A stretch of 64,000 nucleotides of DNA. It comes from Candidatus Lutibacillus vidarii (GTDB taxonomy: Bacteria > Actinomycetota > Actinomycetes > Actinomycetales > Dermatophilaceae). The notes beneath the pieces were generated by a model, which made no database searches, was not told the origin of the DNA, and saw only the letters and a list, made by a program, of their open reading frames with translations. How positions within the stretch are numbered: position 1 is the first letter of the stretch; every line of letters begins with the position of its first letter. Made by a program: the position numbers and the translations under genes. The stretch spans positions 620,001-684,000 of the forward strand of contig JADKGA010000003.1 in NCBI GenBank assembly GCA_016717165.1, written 5' to 3'. This document shows, piece by piece, positions 17,601 to 27,144 of the stretch.

Positions 17601-19889
17601 CTACCCGGCGAAGGCCGCCCGGAGCGTGTGGGTGTGCGCGGCCTGCAGCTCGTCGAGGTCGACCTCGAAGCAGTCCTGGACGACCAGGCCCGAGCCGGGC
17701 CGCCCGACGGTACCGAGGTGCGCCATCGGCACCGAGTTCGCGGCGCAGAGCTGGGCCAGCGGACGCTCGTGGTCCTCGCGGACGCTGACGAGCACCCGCG
17801 CCGTCGACTCGGCGAAGAGCGCCGCGAAGGCACTGACGCCCCAGATATGGGTGACCTCGCGCAGCGAGACCGCCGCACCGACACCGTGGCGCAGCACCGA
17901 CTCGGCCAGCGCGATGGCCAGCCCGCCCTGGGAGAGATCGTGCGCCATACCGAAGACGCGTTTGTCGGTGCCCTGGACGAGCACCTCCGCCAGGCGCATC
18001 TCGGCCGCGAGGTCGACCTGCGGCGGCCGGCCGCCGAGGTGACCGTGGAGCACCCGGGACCACTCGGACCCGTCGAGCTCGTCCCGGGTGGCTCCGAGAA
18101 GGTAGATGTGCTCGCCCTCAGTGCGGAAGCCCGATCCGGGCCGCTTGCTGACGTCCTGCATGACCCCGAGCACCCCGACCAGCGGTGTCGGGTGGATCGC
18201 GACATCCCCGGTCTGGTTATAGAAGGAGACATTGCCGCCGGTCACCGGGATGCCGAGGAACTTGCACCCCTCGGCGAGCGCGCGGACCGACTCGCGGAAG
18301 GCCCACATGACCCCCGGGTCCTCGGGCGAGCCGAAGTTGAGGCAGTCGGTCACCGCGAGCGGGCGGGCCCCGGAGACGGCGACATTGCGGTAGGCCTCCG
18401 AGAGCGCGAGCTGGGCGCCGTCATACGGGTCGAGCGCGCAGAACCGGCTGTTGCAGTCGGTGGCCAGGGCCACGCCGAGCCCGGTGAACTCGTCGACTCG
18501 GACCACGCCGGCGTCGTCGGGCTGGGCCATCGCCGTGTTGCCCATGACGTACCGGTCGTACTGGTCGGTGACCCAGGACTTGTCGGCGATATTCGGCCCG
18601 GCCAGGACGGTGAGCAGGGCGTGCCGCAGGCCGGCTCCGTCGTGGTCGCCCGGGCGGGCCAGGTCGGTGGTGTCGTCGGCGGTGAGAACGTCGAGGTATG
18701 TCGGCCGGGCCAGCGGGCGGTGGTAGGTCGGGCCCTCGTGGGCGACCGAGCGCGGGGGCACGTCGACGATGACCTCGCCGTGCCATGTGACGACGAGCCG
18801 GCCGGTGTCGGTGACCTCGCCGAGGACGGTGGCCTCGACATCCCACTTCGTCGTGATGGCGAGGAACTCCTCGAGGCGGTGCGGCTCGACGATCGCCATC
18901 ATCCGTTCCTGCGACTCGGACATGAGGATCTCCTCGGGCCGCAGGCTGGGGTCACGCAGCGGCACCTTGTCGAGCTCGATCCGCATGCCCCCCTCGCCAT
19001 TGCTCGCGAGCTCGCTCGTCGCGCAGGACAACCCTGCGCCCCCGAGGTCCTGGATGCCGGCGACGACGCGGGCGGCATACAGGTCCAGGCAGCACTCGAT
19101 GAGGACCTTCTCGGCGAACGGGTCGCCGACCTGGACGGCCGGTCGCTTCGCCGGGCCGCCCTCGTCGAAGGTCTCCGAGGCGAGGACCGAGACCCCGCCG
19201 ATGCCGTCGCCGCCGGTCTTCGCGCCGAAGAGGACGACGTGGTTGCCGACGCCGGTCGCCTTGGCGAGGTGGATGTCCTCGACCCGCATGGCGCCGACGC
19301 ACAGGGCGTTGACGAGCGGGTTGCCCTGGTAGCAGTCGTCGAAGACGACCTCGCCGCCGACATTGGGCAGGCCGAGGCAGTTGCCATAGCCACCGACGCC
19401 TGCGACGACCCCGGGCAGGACCCGGGCGGTGTCGGGATGGTCGAGGTTGCCGAAGCGCAGCGAGTCCATGACGGCGATCGGCCGGGCACCCATCGACATG
19501 ATGTCGCGGACGATCCCCCCGACGCCGGTCGCGGCGCCCTGGTACGGCTCGACATACGAGGGGTGGTTGTGGCTCTCGGCCTTGAAGGTCACCGCCCAGC
19601 CGTCGCCGATGTCGACGACACCGGCGTTCTCGCCGATGCCGACGAGGAGCTTCTCGCGCATCTGGTCGGTGGTGTTCTCGCCCCAGAGCGCGAAGTGGAC
19701 CTTGCTCGACTTGTACGAGCAGTGCTCGGACCACATGACCGAGTACATCGCCAGCTCGGCGATGGTCGGCCGGCGCCCGACGATCTCGCGGATGTTCGCG
19801 TACTCGTCCGACTTCAATCCGAGCTCGGCCCAGGGCTGCTCGACGTCCGGGGTCTGCGCGGCGTGCGCGACGGTGTCGAGTGTGCTCAT
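17601..19889 (-). CDS. purL: FGAM synthase, PurL subunit (small type)
   Basis: A 762-residue small-type PurL, the length expected when PurQ and PurS are separate proteins. It contains MYSVMWSEHCSYKSSKVHF near the N-terminus, FKAESHNHPSYVEPYQGAATG, FGAKTGGDGIGGVS and VTDCLNFGSPEDP. With PurQ and PurS it converts FGAR and glutamine to FGAM. Its ATG overlaps the purQ stop by ATGA, so the two are translationally coupled. Confidence 0.98.
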   Translation of the reverse strand: MSTLDTVAHAAQTPDVEQPWAELGLKSDEYANIREIVGRRPTIAELAMYSVMWSEHCSYKSSKVHFALWGENTTDQMREKLLVGIGENAGVVDIGDGWAVTFKAESHNHPSYVEPYQGAATGVGGIVRDIMSMGARPIAVMDSLRFGNLDHPDTARVLPGVVAGVGGYGNCLGLPNVGGEVVFDDCYQGNPLVNALCVGAMRVEDIHLAKATGVGNHVVLFGAKTGGDGIGGVSVLASETFDEGGPAKRPAVQVGDPFAEKVLIECCLDLYAARVVAGIQDLGGAGLSCATSELASNGEGGMRIELDKVPLRDPSLRPEEILMSESQERMMAIVEPHRLEEFLAITTKWDVEATVLGEVTDTGRLVVTWHGEVIVDVPPRSVAHEGPTYHRPLARPTYLDVLTADDTTDLARPGDHDGAGLRHALLTVLAGPNIADKSWVTDQYDRYVMGNTAMAQPDDAGVVRVDEFTGLGVALATDCNSRFCALDPYDGAQLALSEAYRNVAVSGARPLAVTDCLNFGSPEDPGVMWAFRESVRALAEGCKFLGIPVTGGNVSFYNQTGDVAIHPTPLVGVLGVMQDVSKRPGSGFRTEGEHIYLLGATRDELDGSEWSRVLHGHLGGRPPQVDLAAEMRLAEVLVQGTDKRVFGMAHDLSQGGLAIALAESVLRHGVGAAVSLREVTHIWGVSAFAALFAESTARVLVSVREDHERPLAQLCAANSVPMAHLGTVGRPGSGLVVQDCFEVDLDELQAAHTHTLRAAFAG

Positions 19890-20578
19890 TGGCGGACCTC
19901 CAGACCGGTTCCGGCGGCGAGCGCCGCGATGACCGAGGTGAAGAAGCCGCGGCCGTCGGTCGAGGGGCCGAAGCCCTCCTCGACGCAGTGCTCCGGGTGC
20001 GGCATGAGCCCGACGACATTGCCGCGCTCGTTGGACACCCCGGCGATCGCGTTGTACGAGCCGTTCGGGTTCGAGCCGGCATACCGGAAGACCACCCGAC
20101 CCTCCGCCTCGAGCATGTCGAGGGTGCGCTGGTCGGCGACATAGCCGCCCTCGCCGTTCTTCAAGGCGATGGTGATCTCCTGCCAGCGGCCGAAGTCACG
20201 GGTCCACGGGGTGGCGGTGTTCTCGACGACGAGGCGGACGTCGATGCAGTTGAACAGCCGGTGGTCGTTGCGGATCAGGGCACCGGGCAGCAGGTGCGAC
20301 TCGCAGAGGATCTGGAAGCCGTTGCAGATGCCCAGGACCGGCATACCACCGGTGGCCGCGTCGATGACGCGGTCCATGACCGGGGCGAACCGGGCGATGG
20401 CCCCACAGCGGAGGTAGTCGCCATAGGAGAAGCCGCCAGGGAGGATCACCGCGTCGACATCGTGCAGCGTGTCGTCGGCGTGCCAGAGGGACACCGCCTC
20501 GGCGCCGCAGAGCCGGACCGCGCGGATCGCGTCCCGGTCGTCGAGCGAGCCCGGGAAGGTGACGACCCCGATCCTCAT
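19886..20578 (-). CDS. purQ: FGAM synthase, PurQ glutaminase subunit
   Basis: A 230-residue class I glutamine amidotransferase. MRIGVVTFPGSLDDRDA opens the protein, the nucleophile Cys lies in VLGICNGFQIL, and the His/Glu of the triad are in MPHPEHCVEEGF. It supplies ammonia to PurL. ATG 20578 overlaps the purS stop (ATGA) and its own stop overlaps the purL start, fixing both ends. The operon order is purS-purQ-purL. Confidence 0.98.
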   Translation of the reverse strand: MRIGVVTFPGSLDDRDAIRAVRLCGAEAVSLWHADDTLHDVDAVILPGGFSYGDYLRCGAIARFAPVMDRVIDAATGGMPVLGICNGFQILCESHLLPGALIRNDHRLFNCIDVRLVVENTATPWTRDFGRWQEITIALKNGEGGYVADQRTLDMLEAEGRVVFRYAGSNPNGSYNAIAGVSNERGNVVGLMPHPEHCVEEGFGPSTDGRGFFTSVIAALAAGTGLEVRQ

Positions 20579-20877
20579 GCGGAGGCGCCGCTGGTGGCGC
20601 TGGCTTCGCTTGTGGCTCCGGTGGTGGCGCTCGCCTCGGCCCGGACCGAGACGACATCCTCGATGACCGGATTGGACAGCAGCCGCTCGGCCGCGTCCCG
20701 GGCCTGGGCCAGGTCGTCCTCGGTCACCTCGCCGTCGACCGTGAGGACGAACCTCTTCCCCTGGCGGACCTCGGTGATGTGGTCGAACCCGAGCCGCGGG
20801 AGGGCGCGGGCCACCGCTTGTCCCTGCGGGTCGAGGATCTCGGGCTTGAGCATGACGTCGACGACGATGCGTCCCAT
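20575..20877 (-). CDS. purS: FGAM synthase, PurS subunit with extended tail
   Basis: The first ~80 residues (MGRIVVDVMLKPEILDPQGQ; LGFDHITEVRQGKRF) are a normal PurS, the small bridging subunit of the PurLQS complex. The last ~20 residues are an added tail of only Ala, Ser, Thr, Gly and Glu in a repeating pattern, which most PurS proteins lack. The stop overlaps the purQ start by 4 nt. Confidence 0.96.
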   Translation of the reverse strand: MGRIVVDVMLKPEILDPQGQAVARALPRLGFDHITEVRQGKRFVLTVDGEVTEDDLAQARDAAERLLSNPVIEDVVSVRAEASATTGATSEASATSGASA

Positions 20878-20988
20878 CTTCGAGGTGCTCCTTGTGTTGC
20901 CGTGTGCTCGCCAAAGCGGGTCAGGGCCAGCCTAACGGGCGAGAGGGGTTCCGCCCGTTCTGGCTCTCCTCGTGGTGGGCGTGGCCGC

Positions 20989-21936
20989 TCAGAACGTCCG
21001 GCCGGTGAGACGCTCGTACGCCTCGACATACTTCGCCCGGGTCTGGTCGACGACCTCGGCGGGCAGCGGCGGGGGCGCGTCGGTCCCGTGGCGGTCCCAG
21101 CCGGAGGCAGGCGAGGTGAGCCAGTCCCGGACGAACTGCTTGTCGTATGACGGCTGCGGGCCGCCCGGGCGCCACAGGTCCGCGGGCCAGAACCTCGAGG
21201 AGTCGGGGGTGAGCACCTCGTCGGCGAGGACGAGGCCGCCTCCCACGCTGGACGTGGGGCCGGTGGCCCCGGTCGAGGGCTCGAGGCCGAACTCGACCTT
21301 GGTGTCGGCGATGAGGATGCCGCGTTCGGCGGCGACCGCGTTCGCCCTGGCGAGGATCGCCGTGGTCAGCTCGGCGGCCCGCGCCGCGGTTGCCGCGCCG
21401 ACGAGGTCGACGACGGCGGCATACCCGATGGGTTCGTCGTGCTGACCGGCGGGGGCCTTCGTCGAGGGGGTGAAGACGGGCGCGGGCAGCCGCGAGCCGT
21501 CGGTGAGGCCGGGCGGGAGGGCGACCCCGCTGACGGTGCCGGTGGCGAGGTACTCGGCGAGGCCGCCGCCGGTGAGATAGGCGCGGGCCACGCACTCGAC
21601 CGGGAGCATCCGCAGCGAGCGGACGCGGATGGCGCGGCCGGCGACGGCGGCGGGGACGTCGGTGGAGACGACGTGGTTGGGGACGAGGTCGGCGAGCTGG
21701 TCGAACCACCAGAGGGAGAGCTGGGTGAGGATCGTCCCTTTGTCGGGGATCGGCGTGTCGAGGATGACGTCGTACGCCGAGATCCGGTCCGAGGCGACGA
21801 GGAGCAGCTGGTCCTGCCGTGGCTCTCCGGTGGCCGGGTCGAGCGGGGCGTAGAGGTCCCTGACCTTCCCCGAGTACCTGTGGACGAAGCCGTCAAGGAC
21901 TGGGGCAGAGGCCGGCATACCCGCCATTGTCCACAC
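20989..21936 (-). CDS. purC: SAICAR synthetase
   Basis: PurC joins CAIR and aspartate using ATP. The protein (312-315 residues) shows HRYSGKVRDLYAP, LLVASDRISAYDVIL, LRMLPVECVARAYLTGGG and IADTKVEFGLE, all family motifs. Starts are possible at GTG 21936, ATG 21927 or ATG 21918; no classic ribosome binding site separates them. A DnaA-box sequence belonging to palindrome copy 2 (21927-21935) overlaps the first two. It is followed downstream by purS. Confidence 0.95.
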   Translation of the reverse strand: MWTMAGMPASAPVLDGFVHRYSGKVRDLYAPLDPATGEPRQDQLLLVASDRISAYDVILDTPIPDKGTILTQLSLWWFDQLADLVPNHVVSTDVPAAVAGRAIRVRSLRMLPVECVARAYLTGGGLAEYLATGTVSGVALPPGLTDGSRLPAPVFTPSTKAPAGQHDEPIGYAAVVDLVGAATAARAAELTTAILARANAVAAERGILIADTKVEFGLEPSTGATGPTSSVGGGLVLADEVLTPDSSRFWPADLWRPGGPQPSYDKQFVRDWLTSPASGWDRHGTDAPPPLPAEVVDQTRAKYVEAYERLTGRTF

Positions 21937-21999
21937 CCCCCCTGCAAAGACACACCTTTAGAAGCCCTCTAAAGGTGTGTCTTTGCGGGTTATCCACAG
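21927..21999. repeat. DnaA-box hairpin repeat, copy 2
   Basis: Perfect 19-bp stem, arms 21944-21962 and 21968-21986, loop AGCCC. TTATCCACA at 21990-21998 follows after 3 nt, exactly as in the other copies. On the left a direct-orientation TTGTCCACA (21927-21935) lies 8 nt from the stem and overlaps the purC start region. The copy fills the purD-purC gap, with both genes on the minus strand; the right box ends 5 nt from the purD stop. Confidence 0.93.
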
Positions 22000-22003
22000 G
22001 AGG

Positions 22004-23269
<1,266 letters not shown>

Positions 23270-23353
23270 GAGCCGACCCTATCGACTGGGCCGGGTGGCC
23301 GCCTGGAGAGGCCCGAGGGCGAACGCAGGGCCGCACGGCGGGACGGCTGAGTT

Positions 23354-23396
23354 GCGACGTCCCGGGAGGCAGGGGACGCAACTCCCGGGACGTCGC
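23354..23396. promoter_or_regulatory. Perfect 14-bp inverted repeat
   Basis: GCGACGTCCCGGGA (23354-23367) is repeated in inverse at 23383-23396, separated by 15 nt. It lies about 85 nt upstream of the purD start and 180 nt upstream of the LuxR-type gene, so it could be an operator for either or a leader hairpin of purD. Confidence 0.55.
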
Positions 23397-23560
23397 TGTG
23401 CTGTCGTGACTTCGGCTGGGGGGACCTACTCGCACGACGGTGTCGGGCGCGCTTCCGACAACCAGAATATTGCGCCTCGTAACGGCGTTATGTAAAGAAC
23501 CTTGGGTGTCGGGATCGGGCCAATGTCGGTAATCCGCCACGGGCGCGACTCGCCGGTCGG

Positions 23561-23573
23561 TAGATTGCCGAAG
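23561..23573 (+). promoter_or_regulatory. Candidate -10 box for leaderless start
   Basis: TAGATT at 23561-23566 is a close match to the -10 consensus and lies 7 nt before GTG 23574, with no ribosome binding site. The transcript would begin at the start codon. Confidence 0.5.
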
Positions 23574-24566
23574 GTGAGCCAGTCGCCCGTCGTGCCCGAC
23601 AGCCTGGAGCTGCTCTTCTCCAACCAACCGGACCGCCAGCAGGCGGTGACGCGGGTCTACCTGGCGCTCGTCCAGAACCCGGGATCGACCCGGGAGTGGC
23701 TCATCGGCCGCGGGGAGCACCCCAGGTCGGTCGACTATGCCCTGGAGACCCTCCAGCTGCGCGGCCTCGTCCTCGTCCACGGGGATGGAACGGTCGAGGT
23801 CCGTCCCCCCGATGTCGCGCTCCCCCAGGCCGCGGCCCGGCTCGAGCGGCAGGGCGCCTCGCTCCGCGCGCTGGCTCGGGAGGTGACGGCTCTGTACCTG
23901 ACCGCTCGCCGCAATGACACCCAGACCAACCCGCCGGTCACCTATCTCCAGTCCCTCGACGACATCAGCCGCGCCACCTTCCGACTGGAGCAGTCCGACG
24001 CGCGGGCCTTGACGCTGCGGGCGGCCTCGGCCCGCACGCACACCTTGTTGAGCCTGCCTCCGCGACCCATGGGCGTGACCTCAGGAGGGGACCGGCGCCG
24101 CGTCGTCTACGACCCGCAGGTGCTCGACCACCCCGGTGCCCTCGAGGCCATCGACGCCCGCAGCGCCCTCGGCGAGGACAGCCGCTTCTTCGACGGCCTG
24201 CCGTTCTCCTTGACCATCGCCGAGGGGGTCGGCGCCGTGATCGACGCGAGCACGGACGAGCACGGTTTCGACGTCGGCGTCCACGTCAGTGCCGGGGCGG
24301 TCGTCGCCTCGCTCTGGCGGCTCGCGGAACGGCTCTGGGAGCTGGCCGAACGCCTCGCGGTGCCCGGTCAGGAGGACCTCGTCGATGACCGGGACCGCTC
24401 GATCCTGCTCCTCCTGGCCGCAGGTGCAACGGACGTCGCGATCGCCCGCAGCCTCGACGTCTCCCAGCGCACCGTGGAGCGGCGGATTCGCGCCATCCTC
24501 GACCGCCTCGGCGTCACCACCCGCTTCCAGGCCGGCGTCCAGGCGGTGCGGCGCGGCTGGGTGTGA
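23574..24566 (+). CDS. LuxR-type transcriptional regulator
   Basis: A 330-residue regulator. The N-terminal ~80 residues look like a winged-helix (TrmB-like) domain (ALVQNPGSTREWLIGRGEHP; LETLQLRGLVLVHGDGTVEV). The middle resembles a sensor region, and the C-terminus is a LuxR helix-turn-helix (ILLLLAAGATDVAIARSLDV, SQRTVERRIRAILDRLGVTT). GTG 23574 is supported by the -10 box just upstream. The ligand is unknown. A second regulator of the same general type lies at 28556. Confidence 0.85.
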   Translation: MSQSPVVPDSLELLFSNQPDRQQAVTRVYLALVQNPGSTREWLIGRGEHPRSVDYALETLQLRGLVLVHGDGTVEVRPPDVALPQAAARLERQGASLRALAREVTALYLTARRNDTQTNPPVTYLQSLDDISRATFRLEQSDARALTLRAASARTHTLLSLPPRPMGVTSGGDRRRVVYDPQVLDHPGALEAIDARSALGEDSRFFDGLPFSLTIAEGVGAVIDASTDEHGFDVGVHVSAGAVVASLWRLAERLWELAERLAVPGQEDLVDDRDRSILLLLAAGATDVAIARSLDVSQRTVERRIRAILDRLGVTTRFQAGVQAVRRGWV

Positions 24567-24666
24567 TCGGGACCGGCTGAGTCACCCAACGGTCGCCCTG
24601 GGTCTGCGGCCGAGCTGTCGGCCGCGCATACGACATCTCCCCGCCAGCCGGTATGCCGGACCGGGA

Positions 24667-24694
24667 GGTGACCCCCCACGCGGGGCACTAGACT
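24667..24694 (+). promoter_or_regulatory. Candidate promoter of the HelD-like gene
   Basis: GGTGAC (24667-24672) and TAGACT (24689-24694) are separated by 16 nt and lie about 55 nt upstream of GTG 24748. A small GC-rich palindrome CCCCACGCGGGG falls between them and might bind a repressor. The 19-bp rifamycin-associated element known upstream of Streptomyces helR was not found. Confidence 0.4.
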
Positions 24695-24747
24695 AGGTCG
24701 TTCGCACGGGGACGCCTCCCCACCTCGAGGCCGAGGAGCCAGCAGCG

Positions 24748-27021
24748 GTGACCAGCTCGACGCACGCCGAGGAGCGCGCGGCGCACGATGTCGTCAGCGC
24801 CGAGCTGCGCGTCGAGCAGGAGCACGTCGACCTGGTCTACGCCGAGCTCGACAACGCCTCACGGCGGGCCACTCAGGTCGAGCGGGACGGCCTGGCCCGA
24901 GGCCGCACCTCGCGCAGTGGCGACCTGCGCGACGAGGAGCTCACCGGTCTGTTCGAACGCGACGCGCTCGTCTACCACGCCGCCCGGCGACGGCACAGCC
25001 TCGACACCCAGTACGAAGGGCTCGTCTTCGGCCGTCTCGACCTGGACGCCTCGGCCCTCAGACATGACGGCCGGGACGGCGAGGACCACCGCGAGGTGCG
25101 GTACATCGGCCGGCTCGGGGTTCGTAACGCTGAGTACGAGCCGCTCGTCATCGACTGGCGGGCCCCCGCGGCCTCGCCCTTCTACCGGGCCACTCCGACC
25201 GACCCGCACGGCGTGATCCGGCGCCGGGTGCTGCAGTGCCGTGGCTCTCGAGTCGTCGGGGTCGAGGACGACCTCATGGTCGCCGAGCCGCCCGCCGACC
25301 TCGTCGTCGTCGGCGACGGCGCCCTCCTCGCCGCGCTGACCCGCAGCCGCGGCCCCCAGATGCGCGACATCGTCGCGACGATCCAGCAGCACCAAGACGA
25401 AGCGATCCGCGCCCCCGCCCAGGGCGTCACCGAGATCACCGGTGGCCCAGGAACCGGCAAGACGGTCGTCGCGCTGCACCGCGCGGCGTACCTCCTGTAT
25501 GCCGACCGACGCCGCTACGAGACCGGCGGCATCCTCGTCGTCGGCCCCTCGGCGTCATACACCGCCTATATCGAACGGGTCCTCCCCTCTCTTGGGGAGG
25601 AGACCGTCACCCTGCGGTCGCTGGGTGACCTCGTCGACGCCGTCACGGCGACCCGGACCGACCCACCCGAGGCGGCGGCGGTCAAGGGGTCGGCGCGGAT
25701 GCGCCGGGTGCTCTCCCGGCTCGCTCGGGAGGCCGTCCCGGACGGTCCGAGCGACCTGCGGGTCTTCGTCGCCGGGCACGCGGTGCGCGTCGACGCGACC
25801 ACCCTCGACGCCATCCGGGCCCGGGTGCTGCGCCAGCACCAGCGCAATCTCGCCACCGGGACCGTCCTCGAGGAGCTGGCCGAGGCGGCATACCGGCAGG
25901 TCGACGGGGTCGACCGGGCGTCCTTCCGGCGGGCCTTCGACACGCATGACACGGTGAGGACCTTCCTCGAGGAGTGGTGGCCGCAGCTGGACCCCCGCAC
26001 GGTCCTGCTCTGGCTCGGCGACGAGGACGTGGCGACCCGGGTGGCCGCGGGAGTGCTGACCGCGTCGGAGGTGCGCGAGCTCGTCGACTCGGTCCGGACG
26101 GCCGCCGCCACCGGGCAGTGGTCGGTGGCCGATGTCGCGCTCATCGACGACCTCACCGCCCGGATCGGCCAGGTGGTCGAGCAGCCTCGCGAGGAACGTG
26201 GCTTCTACGAGATCGAGACGTTGGACGACCTCGACGCCTTCGGCGTGACCGAGCTGCACCCCAGCCTCACCGCACGGGAGCTGCCGACCGGGCCGGAACA
26301 CACCTCCGCCGACCCCCGCGACCGCCTCCTGCTGGGCAGCGTCGGCCGGCCGGCGAGCTATGCCCATGTCCTCGTCGACGAGGCGCAGGACCTCTCGCCC
26401 ATGCAGTGGCGGATGCTCGGCCGCCGCGGTCGCAGCGCGTCCTGGACCGTCGTCGGCGACGCGGCACAGAGCTCCTGGCCGGACGCCGTCGAGGCGCTCT
26501 CCGCCCGCGAGGAAGCCTTCGGGCCCGCTGAGCGACGCTCCTTCCACATGACGACCAACTACCGCAACGCCCGCGAGGTCTTCGACTACGCCGCCGAAGT
26601 CATCCGCGCTCACGTTCCCGACGCCGACATCCCGCTCGCGGTCCGCGAGACCGGTGTCCCGGTCCGGGTCCGCTCGGTGCCGGTCCCCACGGCGCGACAG
26701 TATGACGACCCGGCATCCGCGCCCCGCTGGAGCACGGTCGTGGCCATCGTTGCCGAGTCGGTCGATGACCTCCTCGACGAGGTCGAGGGATCGATCGCGG
26801 TGATCTGCCCCGCCGAGCACGTCCCACCCTTGCTCCAGCTCAGCTCTTTGGGGGGCGACCGGGTGACGGTGCTCGACCCGTTGAGCGCCAAGGGGCTGGA
26901 GTTCGATGCCACTGTCGTCGTCGACCCGGCCGCGGTCGTGTCGGCCACGGCCGGGGGCGTCCGGTCCCTGTATGTCGCCCTGACCCGAGCGGCCCACCGC
27001 ATGACCGTGGTCACCCTCTGA
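24748..27021 (+). CDS. HelD/HelR-like SF1 helicase
   Basis: A 757-residue UvrD-related ATPase. A charged N-terminal coiled segment (residues ~10-60) is followed by Walker A GGPGTGKTVVALHRAAYLLY (about 232), the DEXQ box LVDEAQDLSPMQWRMLG (about 543), TTNYRNAREVFDYA and DPLSAKGLEFDATVVVDP. This N-terminal extension and motif set match HelD, which removes RNA polymerase from stalled complexes and, in actinobacterial HelR, confers rifamycin tolerance. GTG 24748 has GAGGAG upstream. It is convergent with purA. Confidence 0.88.
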   Translation: MTSSTHAEERAAHDVVSAELRVEQEHVDLVYAELDNASRRATQVERDGLARGRTSRSGDLRDEELTGLFERDALVYHAARRRHSLDTQYEGLVFGRLDLDASALRHDGRDGEDHREVRYIGRLGVRNAEYEPLVIDWRAPAASPFYRATPTDPHGVIRRRVLQCRGSRVVGVEDDLMVAEPPADLVVVGDGALLAALTRSRGPQMRDIVATIQQHQDEAIRAPAQGVTEITGGPGTGKTVVALHRAAYLLYADRRRYETGGILVVGPSASYTAYIERVLPSLGEETVTLRSLGDLVDAVTATRTDPPEAAAVKGSARMRRVLSRLAREAVPDGPSDLRVFVAGHAVRVDATTLDAIRARVLRQHQRNLATGTVLEELAEAAYRQVDGVDRASFRRAFDTHDTVRTFLEEWWPQLDPRTVLLWLGDEDVATRVAAGVLTASEVRELVDSVRTAAATGQWSVADVALIDDLTARIGQVVEQPREERGFYEIETLDDLDAFGVTELHPSLTARELPTGPEHTSADPRDRLLLGSVGRPASYAHVLVDEAQDLSPMQWRMLGRRGRSASWTVVGDAAQSSWPDAVEALSAREEAFGPAERRSFHMTTNYRNAREVFDYAAEVIRAHVPDADIPLAVRETGVPVRVRSVPVPTARQYDDPASAPRWSTVVAIVAESVDDLLDEVEGSIAVICPAEHVPPLLQLSSLGGDRVTVLDPLSAKGLEFDATVVVDPAAVVSATAGGVRSLYVALTRAAHRMTVVTL

Positions 27022-27045
27022 ATCGGCGGTCCGACCCCCGGTCAC

Positions 27046-27078
27046 GACATGGCTGCCGGCCCCCTCGGGGCCCATGTC
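27046..27078. terminator. Hairpin between convergent helD and purA
   Basis: GACATGG (27046-27052) pairs with CCATGTC (27072-27078), and inside it GGCCCC (27058-27063) pairs with GGGGCC (27067-27072) with small internal irregularities. TGTTCT follows on the plus strand. It is placed to stop transcription from the helicase gene and possibly from purA. Confidence 0.45.
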
Positions 27079-27144
27079 TGTTCTCGTCAGGCGAGGCGAC
27101 CACGGGAGGGTGAGCGGCGCACTGCCGGGACCACGGCGGTGCGG

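Larger units (their letters stand above)
23270..23573. other. 304-nt divergent intergenic region
   Basis: This lies between the purD start and the LuxR-type gene. It contains a 14-bp perfect inverted repeat (23354-23396), an AT-rich stretch (about 23459-23502, unusually low GC for the window) with the 11-nt palindrome TAACGGCGTTA (23480-23490), and a candidate -10 box before the regulator start. No coding sequence is evident. Confidence 0.6.

Noticed and set aside
24567..24747. Rifamycin-associated element before the HelD-like gene
   Set aside because: The 19-bp element is not present; only a short GC palindrome is seen.
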